37,604 bases of DNA. Source: Actinomycetota bacterium. Its GTDB lineage: Bacteria; Actinomycetota; Actinomycetes; Streptosporangiales; Streptosporangiaceae. The stretch is taken from positions 1 to 37,604 of the forward strand of contig DAHVDE010000090.1 in assembly GCA_027313705.1 (NCBI GenBank), given 5' to 3'. The first letter of the stretch is position 1. Every line of letters starts with the position of its first letter. Below, piece by piece: positions 32,388 to 37,604 of the stretch. Position numbers and translations under genes: made by a program. The notes under the pieces were generated by a model, which worked only from the letters and a program-made list of their open reading frames with translations, searched no databases and was not told the DNA's origin.

Positions 32388-33614
32388 CTAGCCGGCCATG
32401 ACGTAGGCGGCCGACCCCTTGTTCCAGATTCGCTGGCCAAGGTAACCGCGGGCCACCATGGTGACGTACTGGTAGACCGCGTCCTCTTGCGAAGAGAGCG
32501 GGCCGGCTACCGCATGCGGCGACGCCAGGCCACGCTGTACGGACTCGCAAGCGGTCCAGTCTTGCCGGTTGGTCAGGTCCCAGAAGTCAATCGCGTAGCT
32601 CGGGTCGAAGCCTGGCCGCTGCACTGCCTCAGGTGCGAAGGCCCAGCTGCACTCGATCCTGGTCCTGTCGGCGGCGATCGGCAGCAACCTGTGCACCATG
32701 ACGTAGTCCGGGTGCAAGCTGATCAGGATGTTGGGGAACACGTTCACGTAGATCACGGTCCGCAAGCCGGTCGCGTCGAGGCCGCGCAGCGGCATGCCGT
32801 CGCTCGTGCCGTCCAGTGACATGGTGACCATGCCGTCGCGCAGGTCCATGGTGCCGCCGACCCAGGTGCCTGGCAGATCATAGTTCTCGCCGCTCTTGGG
32901 CGGGCTGACCTTGCACAGTTCAGGGTGGATCGACGGGCAGTGGTAGCACTCGTGGTAGTTCTCCGTGAGGATCTTCCAGTTCGCCGCCGCGTCGTACTCG
33001 TGCGTCCCCGCGACGACCAGCCTGCTCATTTCGTAAGGCGCCATGAGCGTGTCGAGCGTGCCAAGCGACTCGCTGAGCGGCGGCGCCTGGCCCGAGCCGT
33101 CCACGAAGATCAGGCCATGCCACTCGGCGGCCGGAAGCTCGAGCAGACCCCACTGGCTCGCATTGAAGCCCGTGCGGTTCTTGAAGCCTGCGGCGGCCCT
33201 GAGGTGGCCGTCCAGGCCGAAGGTCCAGCCGTGGTAAGGGCAGATGACGACGGCCTGGCTGGCAGAGACACCGCAGGGGAGCAGTTCGTGGCCGCGGTGC
33301 CTGCAGGTGTTTGCGAATGCGTGCAGCACCCCGTCGTCGTCCCTGGTCAGCAATACGCTCCCCGCGCCAGTCCCTTCCGCGCGCTGGTCACCCGTGCCGG
33401 GTACCTGGTCACTACGGCCGAGGCACAACCAGCCACCGCCGAAGAAATGCCGCTGCTCCCACTCGAAGACGGCCTGATCTACGTACGCGGGACGCGGGAG
33501 CATGCGGCTTTGCCCGAACGGGCGCAGTGTCTCGGCGAGGGCGGCTTGATCAAGGGGAGCGATGCTAGCAGCGGCGGAGGATGCAGCGGGCTGAGCAAAA
33601 GACTGACTGACCAT
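32388..33614 (-). CDS. Rieske non-heme iron oxygenase, alpha subunit
   Basis: 408 residues. The Rieske [2Fe-2S] site is CRHRGHELLPC..CPYHGW (CxH and CxxH). The mononuclear iron site has NYHECYHCPSIHP with its two histidines, and a later Asp in NRQDW. The arrangement and length match ring-hydroxylating or demethylating oxygenase alpha subunits of the choline monooxygenase/phthalate type. No reductase or ferredoxin gene is near, so electrons come from elsewhere. No Shine-Dalgarno lies before the ATG at 33614, and promoter elements place transcription at the start codon. A palindrome overlaps that point, so it is probably tightly repressed until induced. Confidence 0.9.
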   Translation of the reverse strand: MVSQSFAQPAASSAAASIAPLDQAALAETLRPFGQSRMLPRPAYVDQAVFEWEQRHFFGGGWLCLGRSDQVPGTGDQRAEGTGAGSVLLTRDDDGVLHAFANTCRHRGHELLPCGVSASQAVVICPYHGWTFGLDGHLRAAAGFKNRTGFNASQWGLLELPAAEWHGLIFVDGSGQAPPLSESLGTLDTLMAPYEMSRLVVAGTHEYDAAANWKILTENYHECYHCPSIHPELCKVSPPKSGENYDLPGTWVGGTMDLRDGMVTMSLDGTSDGMPLRGLDATGLRTVIYVNVFPNILISLHPDYVMVHRLLPIAADRTRIECSWAFAPEAVQRPGFDPSYAIDFWDLTNRQDWTACESVQRGLASPHAVAGPLSSQEDAVYQYVTMVARGYLGQRIWNKGSAAYVMAG

Positions 33615-33621
33615 ACAGTCA
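33604..33621. promoter_or_regulatory. Palindromic operator candidate at the Rieske oxygenase start
   Basis: TGACTG (33604-33609) and CAGTCA (33616-33621) form a perfect inverted repeat with a 6-nt centre; inside it TGAC..GTCA (33608-33621) forms another. It covers the transcription start and ATG, where a TetR-like repressor would block initiation. No regulator gene is adjacent. Confidence 0.55.
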
Positions 33622-33650
33622 ATGGTAGGTCCAAGGTCATAAGGTGTCCA
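33622..33650 (-). promoter_or_regulatory. Promoter of the Rieske oxygenase gene (leaderless)
   Basis: On the minus strand TGGACA (33645-33650) and TACCAT (33622-33627) are separated by 17 nt. The -10 lies 7 nt before the ATG at 33614, so the transcript should begin at the start codon. This fits the absence of a Shine-Dalgarno sequence. Confidence 0.6.
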
Positions 33651-33850
33651 GGGTCAGAACGTGTCCAGATGCGACCATGGGTTCCATAAGATCCCGTGCG
33701 CCGGCGCGCGGGCCTACCTGTGCGGCGCGGCGTGCCATGCCGCCCCCCTGCGGCACTGGCCCTTGACTAAGCGGAGTATGAGCGTCGTATTTGACGCTTT
33801 CTCGCCGCCTCGGCTGGGCCCGGTCAGGCGCGCTTCGCTAGCGTAGGTAC

Positions 33851-34312
33851 ATGACTACTCAGCTCACGGTCAGTGCCGGAGTGCTCGTCGCGGCTGAGCA
33901 AGAGCGAGTGTGGGATCTTGCCGTCGACTGGGCTCAGCAGGAGCGCTGGGTCTTGGCCACGAAGTCAGAAGGCGGGCATGGTGCCGGAGCCAGGGTTGTC
34001 GGCCGCACCGGCTTCGGCCCGGTCAGTTTCACCGATCCGATGCTGATCACCCACTGGGATCCGCCTAACCGCTGCGTTGTCGCCCATGAGGGCAAGGTAG
34101 TACGCGGCACGGGCCTGTTCGAGGTCGTGCCGCGCACTGCGACCCAGGCGGAGTTCCGCTGGACCGAGCGGGTCGAGATTCCGCTGCCCCATGCGCTAGG
34201 TAAGCTGCTCGCGGTCGCGCTGATCGGCCCGGTTACCAGGGTCGGCCTTGGCTGGTCCCTGCGCCGGTTCGCGCGCCTGGTGACGGCTCGCCAGCGTGAG
34301 ATCCGGCCGTGA
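33851..34312 (+). CDS. SRPBCC/START-like family protein
   Basis: 153 residues with a polyketide cyclase/dehydrase-like pattern: VSAGVLVAAEQERVWDLAVDW, then a strand-rich middle (DPMLITHWDPPNRCVV) and a C-terminal helix. The family forms a hydrophobic pocket for lipids, polyketides or other ligands; the ligand here is unknown. The 3' end overlaps the CBS-domain gene by 80 bp in convergent orientation. Confidence 0.8.
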   Translation: MTTQLTVSAGVLVAAEQERVWDLAVDWAQQERWVLATKSEGGHGAGARVVGRTGFGPVSFTDPMLITHWDPPNRCVVAHEGKVVRGTGLFEVVPRTATQAEFRWTERVEIPLPHALGKLLAVALIGPVTRVGLGWSLRRFARLVTARQREIRP

Positions 34313-34727
34313 CCACGGCAGGCTCGGCGAGCGGCCCGCCGTCAGGTGGCGCTGGCCTCGGCGCCAAGCAGCGCACGATGTCCCGCATGGAAAGCAGTCC
34401 GGTAACCTCGCCGCCCTCGACCACGATGAGGTGCCTGAACCCGCCCGATACCATCGTTTCCGCAGCCCGTTCAAGCGACCAGTCTGGCGAGGCGAACACG
34501 ACGTCAGTGGTGCGATGATCGCACACGAGTTCGGTGTCAGGGTTGCGGTTGGCGCCCACGGCGTTGAGGATGTCGCGCTCAGTGAGGATGCCGATGCCTG
34601 ACCGGTCGGTGTCGTACACGACGGCCGCACCCACTCGCTGAACGGCCATCATTCGTGCTGCCTGGCGCAATGTGTGAGCAGGTCCGACGCTGAGCACGAC
34701 CTGGCTCATCCCGTCCTTCACCAGCAT
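34233..34727 (-). CDS. CBS-domain pair protein
   Basis: 164 residues from the ATG at 34727, preferred to an in-frame start at 34766 because GGAAGG lies upstream and the first CBS motif begins directly. Two CBS repeats are visible: QAARMMAVQRVGAAVVYD then GILTERDIL, and AAETMVSGGFRHLIVVEG then GLLSMRDIV. Such pairs bind adenosine nucleotides and act as small regulators. The last 35 residues are a disordered Pro/Gly/Ala tail. It overlaps the SRPBCC gene end by 80 bp. Confidence 0.88.
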   Translation of the reverse strand: MLVKDGMSQVVLSVGPAHTLRQAARMMAVQRVGAAVVYDTDRSGIGILTERDILNAVGANRNPDTELVCDHRTTDVVFASPDWSLERAAETMVSGGFRHLIVVEGGEVTGLLSMRDIVRCLAPRPAPPDGGPLAEPAVVTAGSHAGEPSPGARTGAGTSQGRPW

Positions 34728-34841
34728 GGTCAGCTCGCCTTCCCGGCAGGTGCCCGGTGCGGGCACCTGAGCTTGTGAACATGTGCCGAGCTACCAGCAT
34801 CTGACATCAGACGGCGGAGTTCAAGCCGTGCACTGCCAAGA

Positions 34842-35633
34842 TCAGCCCGCGGAACGTGCCCTGAGCAGTTCAAGTGCCTCAGCGTGGAGCAAATTGTTGC
34901 TGCAGAGCACGCTCCCGCCGTCTGGTTTTCGATTACCGGAAAGATCGGTGAACATGCCGCCAGCCTCGGTAACGATGATCTGCAACGCCGCCAGATCCCA
35001 CAAGGACACCTCGGGCTCTGCCGAGATATCCACAGCCCCTTCGGCGACCAGCACATGCGACCAGAAGTCGCCGTAGGCTCGGCTACGCCACACTGACTTG
35101 GCGAGCCCGATGAACGAGTCAAGCCCGGCGCCCCAGTCCGCGAGATCTGAGTAGGAGAGCGAGGCGTCAGACATCCTGGCGACGTCAGATACCCGGCAGG
35201 CCGTCGCCTTGGTGAGCGAGCGCCCGGTCCAGGCGCCGCTTCCCGCCGCCGCCCACCACCGTCGCCCGAGCGCAGGCGCCGACACGACACCTACTACTAC
35301 CTGTGAGTCAGCCATCAGCGCGACCAGGGTCGCCCACACGGGCACACCGCGCACGAAATTCTTCGTGCCGTCGATCGGATCGAGCACCCAGCAGCGCGAA
35401 TTCGTGCCTGCCGTCTGGCCGAATTCCTCCCCGAGCAGTGCGTCCCTCGGCCTCGCGCGTCGCAGCACGTTGCGCAGCGACTCCTCGGTGGCCAGATCGG
35501 CGTCCGTGACCGGAGTCAGGTCAGGCTTCGCCTGAACGCTCAGGTCAAGTGCGCGGAATCGGCGCATGGTGATGTCATCCGCGGCGTCGGCCAGGACATG
35601 GGCGAACCGCAGGTCGTCATCGAAACCCGCCAT
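34842..35633 (-). CDS. hisN: Histidinol-phosphatase, inositol monophosphatase family
   Basis: 263 residues from the ATG at 35633, the usual family start; a GTG at 35690 would overlap rsgA. The metal-binding motifs are GEEFG (first), WVLDPIDGTKNF (the signature DPIDGT) and SLWDLAALQIIVTEAGG (the last). The position next to rsgA and aroA and the overall similarity to actinobacterial HisN favour histidinol-phosphate phosphatase, the penultimate step of histidine synthesis. Other inositol monophosphatase-like substrates are possible. Confidence 0.85.
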   Translation of the reverse strand: MAGFDDDLRFAHVLADAADDITMRRFRALDLSVQAKPDLTPVTDADLATEESLRNVLRRARPRDALLGEEFGQTAGTNSRCWVLDPIDGTKNFVRGVPVWATLVALMADSQVVVGVVSAPALGRRWWAAAGSGAWTGRSLTKATACRVSDVARMSDASLSYSDLADWGAGLDSFIGLAKSVWRSRAYGDFWSHVLVAEGAVDISAEPEVSLWDLAALQIIVTEAGGMFTDLSGNRKPDGGSVLCSNNLLHAEALELLRARSAG

Positions 35634-35667
35634 GGCGCCAAACGCTATCGCTAACGGCGCACAGTGA

Positions 35668-36747
35668 CTACGACTGGGATCGCCTAGCACCGCGCCCGTC
35701 AGCGCCGTCGTCTTGCATGCTGTCGCTCATGCTGCCGTGGTCTGATCCCTCGATGCTCCGCAGCAACCGCCGAAGGGAGTCAAGCCGCGCTGCCCCGCTC
35801 GCCGTGACAGCCTGGCCGAGCACGCAATCCGGTCCGAGATGACCGCACCCGGCCGGGCAGTCGCTCGCGCGCTCGGCCAGGTCCTCGAACGCCGCCACGA
35901 TGGTTTCTGCTGACATATGGCCGAGACCGAAGCTGCGCAGCCCGGGTGTATCGATGATCCAGCCGCCGGGCGAAGGCAACGGCAGGGCCACCACCGAGGA
36001 CGAGGTATGCCGGCCACGGCCGGTGACCGGGCTCACCGCCCCGACCCTGCGGTCAGCGTCAGGAATAAGGAGGTTGACCAGCGTCGACTTGCCGACCCCG
36101 GACTGGCCGACCAGCACGCTGACCCGGCCGGTGAGCAACTCGCGCAGCGTCGTGAGCGCCGCGGCGGTGAGCGGCCGCCCGAGCACCATGTACCGCAGCC
36201 CGAGTGGCTCGTAGACCGCGAGAATCGAGTCGAGCGCGCCGTCGGGCGCCAGGTCGGCCTTGGTCAGGCAAAGCACGGGCTCGATCTCGGCATCGTAGGC
36301 GGCCACGAGAAACCTGTCGATCAGCCGGAGTCTGGGCACAGGATCGGCCAGCGCCGTCACGATGAGCAACTGATCCGCGTTGGCGACGATCACGCGCTCG
36401 ACGGGATCGGTGTCGTCGGCTGACCGCCGCAGTACCGTGTGCCTGGGTTCCACCCTGATGACCCGCGCCAGCGTTCCTTGCGCACCGCTCACATCGCCGG
36501 TCAGGCTGACCGTATCGCCGACCACGATGTTGCCCCGGCCAAGTTCGCGTGCCTTCATCGCGGTCACGAGCCGGTCGTCGAGCACGGTGCGGTACCTGCC
36601 CCTGTCGACCCCGGCCACGAATGCACGGTGTGCCTCTTCGTGGGCTGGCCGTCGCCTGGTACGCGGCCTTGAGCCGCGCCCGGCCCTGACCCGGACGTCG
36701 TCCTCGTCGAGTTCCGCATGCCTCGACGGCCTGCCCGGGGTGCTCAC
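35668..36747 (-). CDS. rsgA: Ribosome small subunit-dependent GTPase RsgA
   Basis: 359 residues with the circularly permuted G-motif order of RsgA/YjeQ: LTKAD (G4) comes first, then GQSGVGKST (G1), then DTPGL (G3). The C-terminal zinc-binding pattern CPAGCGHLGPDC follows. An N-terminal OB-like domain (VVGDTVSLTG) and an Arg-rich N-terminus complete it. It acts late in 30S ribosome maturation. It starts 7 nt after the aroA stop, giving the aroA-rsgA-hisN order that is common in actinomycetes. Confidence 0.93.
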   Translation of the reverse strand: MSTPGRPSRHAELDEDDVRVRAGRGSRPRTRRRPAHEEAHRAFVAGVDRGRYRTVLDDRLVTAMKARELGRGNIVVGDTVSLTGDVSGAQGTLARVIRVEPRHTVLRRSADDTDPVERVIVANADQLLIVTALADPVPRLRLIDRFLVAAYDAEIEPVLCLTKADLAPDGALDSILAVYEPLGLRYMVLGRPLTAAALTTLRELLTGRVSVLVGQSGVGKSTLVNLLIPDADRRVGAVSPVTGRGRHTSSSVVALPLPSPGGWIIDTPGLRSFGLGHMSAETIVAAFEDLAERASDCPAGCGHLGPDCVLGQAVTASGAARLDSLRRLLRSIEGSDHGSMSDSMQDDGADGRGARRSQS

Positions 36748-36754
36748 GAGGAGC

Positions 36755-37604
36755 TCACACCGACGACACCAAGGCGTCAGTCCAGTATTCGCTGAATCCA
36801 GGAAAAGTCTTGCCGACTGTTGCGGCGTTATGCACCTTAAGTCCGTCAGTCACCAGCCCGAGCACAGCGGCCGCCATCACCAGGCGATGATCGTCGTGGC
36901 TATCGAACACCACCCCCCGTGCCCGCAACGGCCTCGGCCTGATCGCCAGCCCGTCGTCCAGTTCTGTCACATCACCGCCGAGCTTGCCGATCTCGCCGGC
37001 CAGTGCCGCCAGCCGGTCCGTCTCATGCCGCCTCAGATGCCCGATTCCGCGGAACTCGGACGGCGAACTGGCCAGCGCGGCGAGTGCGGTGAGCACCGGG
37101 GTAAGCTCGCCGATCGCGCTCAGGTCGGCCCCGATGCCGCTGATCCGCCCGGTACCGCGCACTCGCAGGCCCGCTGCCGTGTGCGCTACGTCGGCGCCCA
37201 TCGCCTCGAGCACGTCAACGATCCGCCCGGCCGGCTGCAGGCTGTCGGTCGGCCAGTCAGCGACCGTCACCTCGCCTCCTGTCGCCACCGCAGCGGCAAG
37301 GAAAGGCACCGCATTGGACAGATCAGGCTCCACGAAGATCCGGTGCGCGGAAATCGGTCCAGGAAAAATTCTCCAGACCGGCATGAAAACACCATCAGCA
37401 CCCTCGCTTGAGGCTTCCACGCCGAAGGCGCGGAGCATCCGCACCGTCATCTCAATGTGCGGCAGCGACGGCACCGGCGGTCCGGAATGCCGGATTTCTG
37501 CACCCGTGGTGAAGGCCGGCGCGGCGAGCAGGAGCCCGGAAATGAGCTGCGAAGATGACGAGGCGTCCAAGGTGACAGCACCACCGCGGACCGAGCCCTG
37601 GCCG
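36755..37604 (-). CDS. aroA: 5-enolpyruvylshikimate-3-phosphate synthase, 3' part (truncated by right edge)
   Basis: About 283 C-terminal residues of an enzyme normally near 430. The frame continues past 37570 to the edge as VRGGAVTLDAS. Signatures include SSSSQLISGLLLA, the EPSP-binding GELTPVLTALAALA, HLRRHETDRLAALA with the catalytic-loop residues, and FDSHDDHRLVMAAAV near the end. It makes EPSP for aromatic amino acids. Its start lies outside the window. Confidence 0.92.
   Translation of the reverse strand, partial: GQGSVRGGAVTLDASSSSQLISGLLLAAPAFTTGAEIRHSGPPVPSLPHIEMTVRMLRAFGVEASSEGADGVFMPVWRIFPGPISAHRIFVEPDLSNAVPFLAAAVATGGEVTVADWPTDSLQPAGRIVDVLEAMGADVAHTAAGLRVRGTGRISGIGADLSAIGELTPVLTALAALASSPSEFRGIGHLRRHETDRLAALAGEIGKLGGDVTELDDGLAIRPRPLRARGVVFDSHDDHRLVMAAAVLGLVTDGLKVHNAATVGKTFPGFSEYWTDALVSSV

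Overview
The window is high-GC, gene-dense DNA from an actinomycete (Actinomycetota). The evidence is the codon bias (almost every third position G or C), GTG starts, weak or absent leaders on some genes, a WXG100/EccC type VII secretion cluster, a DUF574-type methyltransferase, mycothiol-type DinB proteins, an F420-type nitroreductase homologue and the aroA-rsgA-hisN gene order. I cannot name the genus from the sequence alone.

Layout. (1) 1-2321, minus strand: the 5' part of a membrane protein that runs off the left edge, then a DUF234-type AAA+ ATPase with a nuclease-like C-terminus and an apparently leaderless promoter carrying 15-bp phased repeats. (2) 2419-14917, minus strand: a compact six-gene operon, transcribed right to left. 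It encodes a secreted or membrane-anchored von Willebrand factor A protein, a 1050-residue tubulin/FtsZ-like protein, an unrecognised 623-residue protein, a predicted pseudokinase, a TRAFAC-type GTPase with a GAP1-like N-terminus and a GAP1-like GTPase partner. Four of the five junctions are overlaps or 1-nt gaps. This is the most unusual part of the window. It resembles the GTPase/GAP1/vWA/tubulin-like loci that comparative genomics has proposed as NTP-dependent conflict or signalling systems; no function is established. (3) 15284-22602: a divergent, reduced type VII secretion cluster. It has a WXG100 substrate (minus), then EccC, a YukD-like ubiquitin fold protein, a SAF-domain membrane protein and a MinD/ParA-like ATPase with its own N-terminal YukD-like domain (all plus). 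EccB, EccD, EccE and mycosin are absent. The intergenic stretch that separates the divergent genes is strikingly AT-rich.

(4) 22630-34766: a mosaic of single metabolic and stress genes. These are a DUF574 methyltransferase, an AhpD-like protein, three DinB-family genes (one a remnant), a VOC protein, a class V aminotransferase, a K+/H+-type antiporter, a flavin monoamine oxidase, a tyrosine phosphatase, an F420-type oxidoreductase, a Rieske oxygenase with a leaderless promoter overlapped by a palindrome, an SRPBCC protein and a CBS-pair protein. (5) 34842-37604: the conserved housekeeping block hisN, rsgA and aroA (truncated by the right edge), all on the minus strand.

How they may work together (inference): in the operon of region 2 the vWA protein would sense or bind outside the membrane, its cytoplasmic tail would contact the cytosolic tubulin-like polymer, and the pseudokinase and GTPase/GAP1 pair would act as the nucleotide-dependent switch. 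The neighbouring type VII cluster could share membrane localisation with it, but nothing in the sequence proves a link. No rRNA, tRNA, insertion sequence or CRISPR array was seen.
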